Positions 33,983-40,771 of a DNA stretch of 40,771 bases are shown piece by piece. How positions within the stretch are numbered: position 1 is the stretch's first letter; each line of letters begins with the position of its first letter. A model generated the notes under the pieces. The model was not told where the DNA came from and ran no database searches. It was given only the letters and a program-made list of their open reading frames with translations. The position numbers were made by a program, and so were the translations under genes. The stretch is from contig JAZRMK010000015.1 in the NCBI GenBank assembly GCA_045647525.1, positions 1 through 40,771 of the forward strand, in the 5' to 3' direction. This DNA comes from UMGS172 sp045647525. GTDB lineage: Bacteria > Bacillota > Clostridia > Oscillospirales > Acutalibacteraceae.

Positions 33983-34017
33983 GTCAATAGTACGCAAACG
34001 CTTTTTGTTCTATTGAC
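33983..34017. repeat. Second inverted repeat before valS
   Basis: The arms GTCAATAG (33983-33990) and CTATTGAC (34010-34017) are perfect inverted copies around 19 bases, starting two bases after the previous hairpin. The T-run CTTTTTG lies in the loop. Its role is unclear; it could be part of a composite terminator or a protein site. Confidence 0.45.
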
Positions 34018-34087
34018 AAGGTTATTATGAGTAAAAAGTTTTGATTTAAACATGTTATTTAATGGAAAACATACAGTTTTAATTCGG

Positions 34088-34116
34088 TTGACTTTTGACA
34101 ATTTTTAGTATATAAT
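34088..34116 (+). promoter_or_regulatory. Sigma-A promoter of valS
   Basis: TTGACT (34088-34093) and a perfect TATAAT (34111-34116) are spaced 17 bases apart. The leader is only about 50 bases to ATG 34175, so the T-box riboswitch common before valS in this phylum is absent. Confidence 0.85.
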
Positions 34117-34174
34117 ATTTCGACTAATATGTATTACATCTGTATCCGCTTCTGGCGGTGAAAGGGTAGATTTT

Positions 34175-36805
34175 ATGAAAAAAGAACTTGAAAAGGTATA
34201 TAATCCTGCTGCCGTTGAGGACAGGACATACGATTTTTGGATCAAGGGCAACTATTTCCACGCAGAAGTGGATCAGAAGAAAAAGCCCTATACCATCGTT
34301 ATTCCGCCGCCCAACATCACAGGCCAGCTTCATATGGGTCATGCGTTGGATGAAACTTTGCAGGATATCCTTATCCGTTGGAAGAGAATGCAGGGTTACT
34401 CTGCATTGTGGCTTCCCGGTACTGACCACGCATCTATCGCAACCGAGGCAAAAATTGTTGAGGCTATGCGTAATGAAGGCATAACTAAGGACGACTTGGG
34501 TCGTGACGGTTTCTTGGAGCGCGCTTGGGCTTGGAAGGAAAAGTTTGGCGGTAGAATTATCGAGCAGCTTAAAAAGCTCGGCACTTCTTGCGACTGGGAA
34601 AGAGAAAGATTCACACTTGACGAAGGTTGCTCAAAGGCTGTTCGTGAGGTGTTTGTCCGTCTTTACGAAAAGGGCCTTATCTATCGTGGCGAGCGTATCA
34701 TCAACTGGTGTCCTCACTGTCTTACTTCAATTTCAGACGCCGAGGTCGACTATGCAGAAAAGGACGGCAATTTCTGGCATCTTCGCTATCCGTTGACCGA
34801 TGGCAGCGGTTATATTGAACTTGCTACCACCCGTCCCGAAACAATGCTTGGTGATACCGCTGTTGCAGTTCACCCTGATGATGAAAGATATAAAGATTTG
34901 GTTGGTAAGACCGTTACTTTGCCGCTTGTAGGTACCGAAATTCCTATTATTGCCGATGAATATGTCGAGATGGATTTTGGAACAGGCGTTGTAAAGATCA
35001 CACCTGCTCACGACCCCAATGACTTTGAGGTCGGTCTTCGCCATAATCTCCCCGTTATCAATGTTATGACTGACGATGCTCACGTCAATGAAAACGGTGG
35101 CAAATATTGCGGTATGGACCGTTATGAAGCAAGAAAAGCTATTGTAGAGGATCTGGAAAAGGGCGGATATTTGGTAAAAATCGAGCCGATGAAGCATAAT
35201 GTCGGTTCGTGCTACCGTTGTTCTACCATTGTTGAACCCAGAATTTCGAAACAGTGGTTTGTTAAAATGCAGCCTTTGGCAGAGCCTGCTATCGAAACCG
35301 TTAAGAACGGTGAGATAAAGCTTATTCCTGCCCGTTTTGAAAAGACCTATTATAACTGGATGGAAAACATCAAGGATTGGTGCATTTCGCGTCAGCTTTG
35401 GTGGGGTCACAGAATTCCTGCGTGGTATTGTGATGATTGCGGTGAAATGATAGTCAGCCGTGCCGATGTAGACACTTGTCCCAAGTGCGGAGCAAAGGTG
35501 CGTCGCGATGAGGATACTCTTGATACTTGGTTCTCATCTGCTCTTTGGCCTTTCTCAACATTAGGTTGGCCTGATAACACCCTCGATTTGAAGTATTTTT
35601 ACCCCACAAGCACACTTGTTACGGGATATGATATTATCTTCTTCTGGGTTGCACGTATGATATTCTCCGGTCTTGAATATACCGGCAAGGCACCCTTCAA
35701 TACCGTTTTATTCCATGGCATTGTCCGTGACGCACAGGGAAGAAAGATGTCCAAATCTTTGGGCAACGGTATTGACCCGCTTGAAGAAATTGAAAAGTAC
35801 GGCGCTGATGCATTACGCTTTACTTTGGCAACCGGTAACACTCCGGGTAACGATATGCGTTATTCTGCTGAGCGTGTTGAGGCAAGCCGTAACTTTGCAA
35901 ATAAACTCTGGAATGCAGCACGTTTCGTTTTAATGAATCTTACCGATGACGAACCTGCACCGTATGTTCCCGAAAATCTTGAACTTGAAGATAAGTGGAT
36001 TCTTTCCAAGTTCAATAATGTTGTAAAAGAGGTAACCGATAATCTCGATAAGTATGAAATAGGACTTGCGGTTTCCAAACTTTATGACTTTATTTGGGAT
36101 GTTTACTGTGACTGGTACATTGAGCTTACCAAGGTAAGACTTAATTCGGAAGATGCAGAAAAAGCAAAGACTGCTCGTGCAGTTCTTACCTATGTTCTTT
36201 CCAATACATTGAAACTTCTGCATCCCTTTATGCCGTTTATCACTGAGGAGATCTGGCAGGCATTACCTCACGAGGGTGAGTCGATTATGGTTTCCGAATG
36301 GCCTAAGTACGATGGCGCGTTAAACTTTGTTGAAGATGAGGCAGAGTTTGAAAAGGTTATGAATGCTATTAAGGCAGTCAGAAACCGCCGGGCAGAGATG
36401 AACGTTCCTCCCTCAAAGAAGGCTAAGCTCTTCATCAAGACAGAGGATAAAAATACCTTCACCAAGTGTTCTGTGTTCTTCGTGAGATTGGCTTCGGCTT
36501 CCGAGGTCGTTCTTGACGATGCAAGTGACGTTGAAGGTGCAGTAAGTGTTGTCACTACCGATGCAGTTATTCAGATCCCTATGAATGAACTTGTTGATTT
36601 CGCAAAGGAACTTGAACGACTTGAAAAGGAATTGGCAGCAGCTAATAAGGATAAGGAGTTCTGCGAGTCAAAACTCAACAATCCTTCATTTGTCGATAAG
36701 GCACCCGAAAAGGTTGTTGCAGCACAACGCGAAACTTTGGCAAAGGCTAACGATAAAATTGCTTTGTTGGAAGCAAGTATTGCAGATATCAAGGCTAAAA
36801 TGTAA
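34175..36805 (+). CDS. valS: Valyl-tRNA synthetase
   Basis: The protein has 876 residues and charges tRNA-Val. The class I HIGH motif is HMGH (53-56) after PPPNITGQL, and KMSKS is at 524-528 in GRKMSKSLGNGIDP. TTRPETMLGDTAVAVHPDD and TPAHDPNDFEVG belong to the editing domain. CDDCGEMIVSRADVDTCPKCG is a zinc ribbon. The C-terminal 70 residues form the tRNA-binding coiled coil (AKELERLEKELAAANKDKE) typical of bacterial ValRS. The protein is complete and slightly short within the usual 860-950 range. GAAAGGG precedes ATG 34175. It is followed by folC after a small hairpin, a common Firmicutes order. Confidence 0.97.
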   Translation: MKKELEKVYNPAAVEDRTYDFWIKGNYFHAEVDQKKKPYTIVIPPPNITGQLHMGHALDETLQDILIRWKRMQGYSALWLPGTDHASIATEAKIVEAMRNEGITKDDLGRDGFLERAWAWKEKFGGRIIEQLKKLGTSCDWERERFTLDEGCSKAVREVFVRLYEKGLIYRGERIINWCPHCLTSISDAEVDYAEKDGNFWHLRYPLTDGSGYIELATTRPETMLGDTAVAVHPDDERYKDLVGKTVTLPLVGTEIPIIADEYVEMDFGTGVVKITPAHDPNDFEVGLRHNLPVINVMTDDAHVNENGGKYCGMDRYEARKAIVEDLEKGGYLVKIEPMKHNVGSCYRCSTIVEPRISKQWFVKMQPLAEPAIETVKNGEIKLIPARFEKTYYNWMENIKDWCISRQLWWGHRIPAWYCDDCGEMIVSRADVDTCPKCGAKVRRDEDTLDTWFSSALWPFSTLGWPDNTLDLKYFYPTSTLVTGYDIIFFWVARMIFSGLEYTGKAPFNTVLFHGIVRDAQGRKMSKSLGNGIDPLEEIEKYGADALRFTLATGNTPGNDMRYSAERVEASRNFANKLWNAARFVLMNLTDDEPAPYVPENLELEDKWILSKFNNVVKEVTDNLDKYEIGLAVSKLYDFIWDVYCDWYIELTKVRLNSEDAEKAKTARAVLTYVLSNTLKLLHPFMPFITEEIWQALPHEGESIMVSEWPKYDGALNFVEDEAEFEKVMNAIKAVRNRRAEMNVPPSKKAKLFIKTEDKNTFTKCSVFFVRLASASEVVLDDASDVEGAVSVVTTDAVIQIPMNELVDFAKELERLEKELAAANKDKEFCESKLNNPSFVDKAPEKVVAAQRETLAKANDKIALLEASIADIKAKM

Positions 36806-36811
36806 AATTTT

Positions 36812-36835
36812 TAGCGGACGGGCAACCGTCCGCTA
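36812..36835 (+). terminator. Hairpin between valS and folC, weak terminator or processing site
   Basis: A perfect 10-bp GC-rich stem, 36812-36821 with 36826-36835 (TAGCGGACGG arm), carries a GCAA tetraloop and lies six bases after the valS stop. Only four T residues follow, so folC is probably still reached by read-through. Confidence 0.6.
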
Positions 36836-36858
36836 TCCGTTTTAAAGAGGTGAAAAGT

Positions 36859-38133
36859 GTGAATTACGAAAAAGCACTATATTATATTCATTCCTTGGGC
36901 AAATTCGGATCTAAACCGGGACTTGAAAGGATAGAAAAAATGCTGTCGCTGATGGGCAACCCCCAAAAGCAGTTGCGGTTCATCCATATTGCAGGAACAA
37001 ACGGCAAAGGTTCGACCTCTGTATTTATTGCAAATGTTTTGGAAGGTGCAGGGAAAAAGGTTGGCCTTTATACTTCACCTTATGTCACCGAGTTTAATGA
37101 ACGAATACAAATTGGCGGCAAGTCTATCAGTAATGAAGATTTGGCGTATTATACGGAGTATACCGCCAATCTTGCAAAAGAAGTATTTTCTGATGAACAC
37201 CCAATAACCGAGTTTGAGTTTATAACGGCATTAGCGTTTAAATATTTTTATGATAAAAAATGCGATATAGTTGTTCTTGAAGTCGGCCTTGGGGGTCGTC
37301 TTGATGCGACCAATGTGATTGAAAAGACAAAAGCTTCTGTTATTGTTAAAATCGACCTTGACCATACGGGAGTTTTGGGTGACACCGTTGAGAAAATCGC
37401 GGCCGAGAAGTGCGGAATAATAAAGAACGGTTGTCCTGTTATTACAACTTCGCAGAACAGGCCGGAAGTGCTCAACGTTATTAAAGAATTTGCCGAAAGA
37501 AACGGCTCACAACTGTATCTTAACAACTCACGGACTGTCAAGGTAGTGTCAAGTGATATTGACGGCAACACTTTTGAGTACGAGGGACGTGAGTATAGAA
37601 CAAGAATGCCCGGTTTGCATCAGGTTGACAATGCTGTAACTGCAATAAAAACATTAACAACAGTTTTTCCGGATGTTGCTTATGAAAATATCTACGACGG
37701 GATAAAAAATGCCACGTTGGCGGCGAGATGTGAGCTGTTGTCAAAGGAACCGTGGGTTTTGCTTGATGGCTCGCACAATCCTAACGGAACAGAAGCTTTG
37801 GCTAATATGCTCCAAAAAAGCAAAGTGTATGACGCAGTTGGAATTTTGGGCTTTATGGCAGACAAAGATGTGTCTGATGCATTAAAAAATGTTTTGGGAC
37901 ATTTTAAAAAGGTATATACAGTGACCGTGGATTCGAATCCAAGGTCTATGAGTGCTGACGAGTTGGCAAAGATTTGTCTTGATTTGGGTGTTGAGGCTTG
38001 TCCTGCCGCAACATACAAAGAGGCAATAAAAAAAGCAATATATGAAGGCGAAAAAACAGTGGTTTTTGGTTCTTTGTATTTAGCGGGAGATATTCGTCAA
38101 CTTTTAATCGACGAACTCCAAAACAAGACATAA
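36859..38133 (+). CDS. folC: Folylpolyglutamate synthase / dihydrofolate synthase
   Basis: The protein has 424 residues and adds glutamate to dihydropteroate and folates. It is an ATP ligase of the Mur family. The P-loop is GTNGKGST at 46-53, followed by GLYTSPYVTEFNERIQ and the metal-binding VLEVGLGGRLDATNV. LDHTGVLGDTVEKIAAEKCGIIK and LLDGSHNPNG complete the signature. Two in-frame GTG codons compete at 36850 and 36859. The first overlaps the ribosome site AGAGG, so GTG 36859 with eight-base spacing is preferred and gives the typical MNYEKALYYI start. It lies between valS and the spoIIA operon. Confidence 0.95.
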   Translation: MNYEKALYYIHSLGKFGSKPGLERIEKMLSLMGNPQKQLRFIHIAGTNGKGSTSVFIANVLEGAGKKVGLYTSPYVTEFNERIQIGGKSISNEDLAYYTEYTANLAKEVFSDEHPITEFEFITALAFKYFYDKKCDIVVLEVGLGGRLDATNVIEKTKASVIVKIDLDHTGVLGDTVEKIAAEKCGIIKNGCPVITTSQNRPEVLNVIKEFAERNGSQLYLNNSRTVKVVSSDIDGNTFEYEGREYRTRMPGLHQVDNAVTAIKTLTTVFPDVAYENIYDGIKNATLAARCELLSKEPWVLLDGSHNPNGTEALANMLQKSKVYDAVGILGFMADKDVSDALKNVLGHFKKVYTVTVDSNPRSMSADELAKICLDLGVEACPAATYKEAIKKAIYEGEKTVVFGSLYLAGDIRQLLIDELQNKT

Positions 38134-38173
38134 AACAACAAAATATGAATACTGCTTTCGACAAAGAAAGTAC

Positions 38174-38209
38174 AAAAAATCCGCTATACTTTAATAGCGG
38201 ATTTTTTTT
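38174..38209 (+). terminator. Strong rho-independent terminator between folC and spoIIAA
   Basis: A 14-bp perfect stem, 38174-38187 with 38194-38207 (TCCGCTAT core, loop ACTTTA), runs into eight T residues (38202-38209). It ends only four bases before the ribosome site of spoIIAA, leaving no room for a promoter behind it. Confidence 0.9.
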
Positions 38210-38228
38210 ATTGAAAGGAATGAGTTTG

Positions 38229-38537
38229 ATGCCCGTAAAAATAGTGGCAAACGGCGAAGTTTTATCAGCATATCTTGACGGTGAAATAGATCATCATTCC
38301 GCATCAGTCATGCGAAATGAAATTGACGCGGCGGTTGAAAAAAATATGCCTACGATGCTGGTTCTTGATTTTAGAGATGTGACATTTATGGATAGTTCGG
38401 GAATAGGTCTTGTTATGGGTAGGTATAAGGTAATGAAACCGATTGGCGGAGAACTGCATATAACAAATGCATCGCCGCATATACACAAGGTAATGAAATT
38501 GGCGGGTCTTGACAGACTGGCAAAAATGGATAGGTGA
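38229..38537 (+). CDS. spoIIAA: Anti-sigma F factor antagonist
   Basis: The protein has 102 residues with a STAS domain. In its unphosphorylated form it binds SpoIIAB and frees sigma F in the forespore. The phosphorylation site is in FMDSSGIGLVMGRYK, Ser56 or Ser57, equivalent to Ser58 of Bacillus subtilis. The open frame extends upstream through the terminator hairpin, but that region cannot be coding. ATG 38229 is nine bases after AAAGGA, whereas ATG 38220 directly abuts it. The stop overlaps the ribosome site for spoIIAB. It is the first gene of the standard three-gene order and indicates a spore former. Confidence 0.94.
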   Translation: MPVKIVANGEVLSAYLDGEIDHHSASVMRNEIDAAVEKNMPTMLVLDFRDVTFMDSSGIGLVMGRYKVMKPIGGELHITNASPHIHKVMKLAGLDRLAKMDR

Positions 38538-38542
38538 ACATA

Positions 38543-38974
38543 ATGAAAGATGAAGTAAAAATTGTAATGCCGTCAAAATCGGCAAATGAGAGTTTTGCGA
38601 GAGTGACAGTTAGCGCTTTTGTTGCGCGATTTGACCCGACTGTTGAGGAATTGAACGACATAAAAACGGCTGTTTCCGAGGCGGTTACCAACTGTATAGT
38701 GCACGCATACCGCGATACTATCGGCAAGATCTACATAACCGTAACAGCCGATGACCTTAATATCAAGGTAAAAATCAGAGATTACGGTTGCGGTATTGAG
38801 GATGTCGAAAAAGCAAAACAACCTCTGTTTACAACAGGCGGAGAAGAACGCGCAGGTTTGGGCTTTGCGGTTATGGAAAGCTTTTGCGACAAAATGCGCG
38901 TAAGGTCAACCGTTGGCAAAGGTACAACCGTAACTTTAATGAAACGATTAAAGGTTAAAAATGATAAGAGATAG
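38543..38974 (+). CDS. spoIIAB: Anti-sigma F factor, serine kinase
   Basis: The protein has 143 residues with a GHKL ATPase/kinase fold: N-box in EAVTNCIVHAYRD, G1 box in IRDYGCGIED and G2 box in GLGFAVME. It holds sigma F inactive and phosphorylates SpoIIAA, so it is the switch between the two neighbouring proteins. A GTG at 38534 is in frame, but it overlaps the end of spoIIAA and the ribosome site AGGTGA; ATG 38543 has the right spacing. Its 3' end overlaps sigF by 14 bases, which suggests coupled translation and a fixed ratio with its target. Confidence 0.95.
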   Translation: MKDEVKIVMPSKSANESFARVTVSAFVARFDPTVEELNDIKTAVSEAVTNCIVHAYRDTIGKIYITVTADDLNIKVKIRDYGCGIEDVEKAKQPLFTTGGEERAGLGFAVMESFCDKMRVRSTVGKGTTVTLMKRLKVKNDKR

Positions 38975-39614
38975 TGAGTTCATTGAAAAAAATATAGGAC
39001 TTGTCCATTCGTGCTGCTCTAAATTTAAGGGTAGAGGAATCGAATATGAGGATATGGTACAGGCAGGGTGTATAGGTCTTATCAAAGCTGTGAACGGGTT
39101 TGATGAATCTCGTGGTTTGCAATTTTCTACTTATGCCGTACCTGTAATATTAGGTGAAATTAAAAGAATGTTCCGTGATGGTGGCAGTGTGAAAGTAGGT
39201 AGAACATTGAAGGAACTTTCTTTAAAGGTAGTGCGTGAAAATGAACGACTCTCTAAACAAATGAACCGCGAACCGACGGTTAATGAAATAGCAGAGAGCT
39301 TGAAGGTTACACCCGAAGAAGTTACAGAAGCACTTTGTGCTGCGCAGCCAACCGTTTCTCTTACGGTGGAATCAGATGATGGCACAAGCGAACTTGATAT
39401 CGCCACAGATAGCGGAAATGATAAATTGATAGAACACATTTCGCTTATTGAGGTTATGGATAAACTGAACGATGATGACCGAAAACTCATTTATTTGAGA
39501 TACTACAAATCTAAAACGCAATCGGAAACTGCCAAATATCTTGGTATGACACAGGTGCAGGTGTCACGCAGGGAAAAGGTAATACTAACAAAAATGAGGC
39601 AACTGTTAGCATAA
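38961..39614 (+). CDS. sigF: RNA polymerase sigma-F factor (forespore)
   Basis: The protein has 217 residues, somewhat short against about 250 in Bacillus. It starts directly at region 2 (FIEKNIGLVHSCCSKF, then MVQAGCIGLIKAVNGFD) and lacks the usual N-terminal stretch of about 35 residues. Region 3 is PTVNEIAESLKVTPEEV; region 4 is LRYYKSKTQSETAKYLGMTQVQVSR. It directs the first forespore-specific transcription and is held by SpoIIAB. The gene overlaps spoIIAB by 14 bases. Its TAA stop codon forms the exact loop of the terminator hairpin that follows. Its position as the third gene after spoIIAA and spoIIAB supports sigma F over sigma G. Confidence 0.94.
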   Translation: MIRDSEFIEKNIGLVHSCCSKFKGRGIEYEDMVQAGCIGLIKAVNGFDESRGLQFSTYAVPVILGEIKRMFRDGGSVKVGRTLKELSLKVVRENERLSKQMNREPTVNEIAESLKVTPEEVTEALCAAQPTVSLTVESDDGTSELDIATDSGNDKLIEHISLIEVMDKLNDDDRKLIYLRYYKSKTQSETAKYLGMTQVQVSRREKVILTKMRQLLA

Positions 39615-39638
39615 TGCTAACGGTTGCCTCATTTATTT
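39596..39638. terminator. Bidirectional terminator of sigF and metA, with the sigF stop codon as loop
   Basis: The arms 39596-39611 and 39615-39630 pair over 16 positions with one G-T wobble (GAGGCAAC and GTTAGCA blocks). The three-base loop 39612-39614 is the TAA stop of sigF. ATTTATTTT follows on the plus strand and ATTTTTG on the minus strand, so it can end both converging transcripts. Confidence 0.88.
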
Positions 39639-40552
39639 TAAAGTTCATTCAAATCATACGGAGTATGGAGATATACAATATGGTTCAGCCAGTTTGCATA
39701 AAGCATACTTGCGTGCGATTTCCATTGGAAGTTGGGTCTCGTAGTTGGATCGTCGTTTTCGAAATAGTTATGAGGAATATCGGGGTTAAGACCGTTTTTC
39801 AAGTCGCGTTCATATTCGTTCGCAATAGTGGTGCGGTTGTACTCTGCGTGTCCCGAAACGAAAACATTTCGACAGTCGCGGTCGGTCACGATGTAAGCTC
39901 CGGCTTCTTCGGACTCTGCAAGAATCATCAGTTCATCGACCTTGCGGATTTCTTTGATAGGGACTTCGGTATAACGAGAGTGCGGTGCATAGAAAACATC
40001 GTCAAACCCACGTGTCAAAGGATGGTGTCGGTCGGTCGGGAAGTGACTGTAAATTCCGACTAACTTCTTGGGCAACATTCTCTTTTTCAAGCCGTATTTG
40101 TGATAAAGACCTGCCTGAGAACCCCAACAGATGTAAAGAGTCGAGTAAACGTTTTTCTTTGCCCAGTCCATAATGGCACAAAGTTCATCCCAATATGTGA
40201 CCTCTTCAAAGGGCAACTTCTCAACAGGAGCGCCTGTGATAATGAGTCCGTCGAAACGTTGGTCTTTAATTTCGTCGAATGTTTTGTAGAATTTAAGAAG
40301 ATGGTCTGCTGAGGTGTTTTTAGATGTGTGCGAAGCCATGTGAATGAGCTCTACTTCGACCTGCAACGGAGAATTTCCCAAAAGTCTCAAAAGTTGTGTT
40401 TCAGTTTCGATTTTTGTGGGCATAATATTAACAATTGCGATTTTCAAAGGACGAATATCCTGGTGCAATGCTCGATTTTCGGTCATTACAAAGACATTTT
40501 CACTTTCCAAAGCTTTGGCTGCGGGAAGACTGTCAGGTATCTTGATAGGCAT
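39638..40552 (-). CDS. metA: Homoserine O-acetyltransferase (MetA family)
   Basis: The protein has 304 residues. It acylates homoserine as the first committed step of methionine synthesis. The catalytic triad is Cys142 (CWGSQAGLY), His235 and Glu237 (SGHAEYNRT), the positions known for the family when ATG 40552 is used. Position 111 is Glu in TGAPVEKLPFEE; Glu there is linked to acetyl-CoA use, whereas Gly gives succinyl-CoA use, so acetyl is predicted. AGGAGG is eight bases before this ATG, and the GTG at 40561 is too close to it. The leader is about 35 bases, so no SAM riboswitch is present. The product could feed direct sulfhydrylation, and cysK is in the same window. Confidence 0.94.
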   Translation of the reverse strand: MPIKIPDSLPAAKALESENVFVMTENRALHQDIRPLKIAIVNIMPTKIETETQLLRLLGNSPLQVEVELIHMASHTSKNTSADHLLKFYKTFDEIKDQRFDGLIITGAPVEKLPFEEVTYWDELCAIMDWAKKNVYSTLYICWGSQAGLYHKYGLKKRMLPKKLVGIYSHFPTDRHHPLTRGFDDVFYAPHSRYTEVPIKEIRKVDELMILAESEEAGAYIVTDRDCRNVFVSGHAEYNRTTIANEYERDLKNGLNPDIPHNYFENDDPTTRPNFQWKSHASMLYANWLNHIVYLHTPYDLNEL

Positions 40553-40592
40553 ATTACCCACCTCCTAATGTATTGCTTTCTTTCGTTACAAT

Positions 40593-40621
40593 ATAATAAC
40601 AGAGTTCTTACGAAAATGCAA
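40593..40621 (-). promoter_or_regulatory. Promoter of metA
   Basis: On the minus strand, TTGCAT (40616-40621) and TATTAT (40593-40598) have 17-base spacing. Transcription would begin near 40587. Confidence 0.72.
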
Positions 40622-40675
40622 GACATCATTATTAAGATATATCAATAAAAAGTTGCAAAAAGTCGAAAAAAAGTG

Positions 40676-40707
40676 TTGACAAAGGAGTGGTGGTGTGGTA
40701 ATATAAT
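40676..40707 (+). promoter_or_regulatory. Strong promoter reading out of the window
   Basis: A perfect TTGACA (40676-40681) is followed by overlapping -10 candidates: TAATAT (40699-40704, spacing 17) and TATAAT (40702-40707, spacing 20). A G/T-rich spacer lies between. It drives whatever follows at the right edge. Confidence 0.7.
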
Positions 40708-40771
40708 CGAGCGCCTTAAAGCAGGGCAAGAGTTCTGCAAGAGAAAAGGCGAGCAACGGACCTTGAAAATT
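40708..40771 (+). other. Structured leader, candidate rRNA operon leader (incomplete)
   Basis: No coding frame is evident. CGCCTT (40712-40717) can pair with AAGGCG (40746-40751), and inside it GCAG (40721-40724) with CTGC (40735-40738), giving one long hairpin just after the promoter. The last bases, CCTTGAAAATT, resemble the boxA-like CTTTGAAAA seen in rRNA leaders of Firmicutes. The rest lies outside the window, so another structured RNA remains possible. Confidence 0.4.

Noticed and set aside
34013..34018. TTGACA as a promoter for valS
   Set aside because: No -10 element occurs 16-18 bases downstream; the pair at 34088-34116 is far better.
38145..38228. N-terminal extension of SpoIIAA from an upstream ATG
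   Set aside because: It would translate through the terminator hairpin and T-run and has no counterpart in the family.
40562..40640. SAM riboswitch before metA
   Set aside because: The mapped promoter leaves only about 35 transcribed bases, and no four-way junction pairing is visible.
1..40771. Insertion sequences, phage genes, CRISPR arrays, toxin-antitoxin or defence genes
   Set aside because: I found no transposase, integrase, regularly spaced repeats or defence domains in any coding region.

Overview
The window looks like chromosome of a spore-forming, Gram-positive anaerobe of the class Clostridia. The evidence is a complete spoIIAA-spoIIAB-sigF operon, teichoic-acid-type polymer enzymes, textbook sigma-A promoters, AGGAGG-type ribosome binding sites and moderate-to-low GC content. 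I cannot name a genus from the sequence alone. No insertion sequences, phage genes, CRISPR arrays or tRNA genes were seen, and no gap between genes exceeds 300 bases.

Bases 1-18739 hold one tightly packed plus-strand locus for a surface polysaccharide or teichoic-acid-like polymer. In order it encodes: a Wzy-like polymerase cut by the window edge, a GT2 glycosyltransferase, a LicD-family phosphotransferase, a Wzx-like flippase, a TagD-like cytidylyltransferase, a UDP-sugar dehydrogenase, an NTP_transf_5 nucleotidyltransferase, a second GT2 enzyme, a DegT aminotransferase, an IspD/TarI-like cytidylyltransferase, an extended SDR, a GT2-TagF fusion, an ATP-grasp/HAD fusion, an ABC-2 exporter pair, dTDP-glucose 4,6-dehydratase and L-ribulose-5-phosphate 4-epimerase. 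A probable internal promoter lies near 7440 and a strong terminator closes the locus at 18741. The mix of Wzx/Wzy and ABC export genes, three CDP-type chemistries (TagD, IspD/TarI, LicD/TagF) and two fusion proteins makes this the most unusual part of the window.

Bases 18784-28734 are metabolic and transport genes. A GH31 glycosidase (minus) is divergent from fruK (plus), with a 10-bp inverted repeat sitting on the probable GH31 promoter. Next come a sodium:neurotransmitter-type symporter with its own promoter, then a run of cysK, a PHP-family phosphatase, an MFS transporter and a GH2 glycosidase behind a perfect TTGACA-17-TATAAT promoter. The last two junctions of that run overlap.

Bases 28761-40771 are mostly housekeeping and sporulation. 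They hold a TVP38/DedA-type membrane protein (minus), a divergent type IIA topoisomerase pair (B then A subunit), valS, folC, the spoIIA operon and metA (minus), which carries the Glu-111 signature of homoserine acetyltransferases. The final 100 bases look like a strong promoter and structured leader reading out of the window, possibly into an rRNA operon. Converging genes share bidirectional terminators, two of which contain a stop codon of the gene they end.
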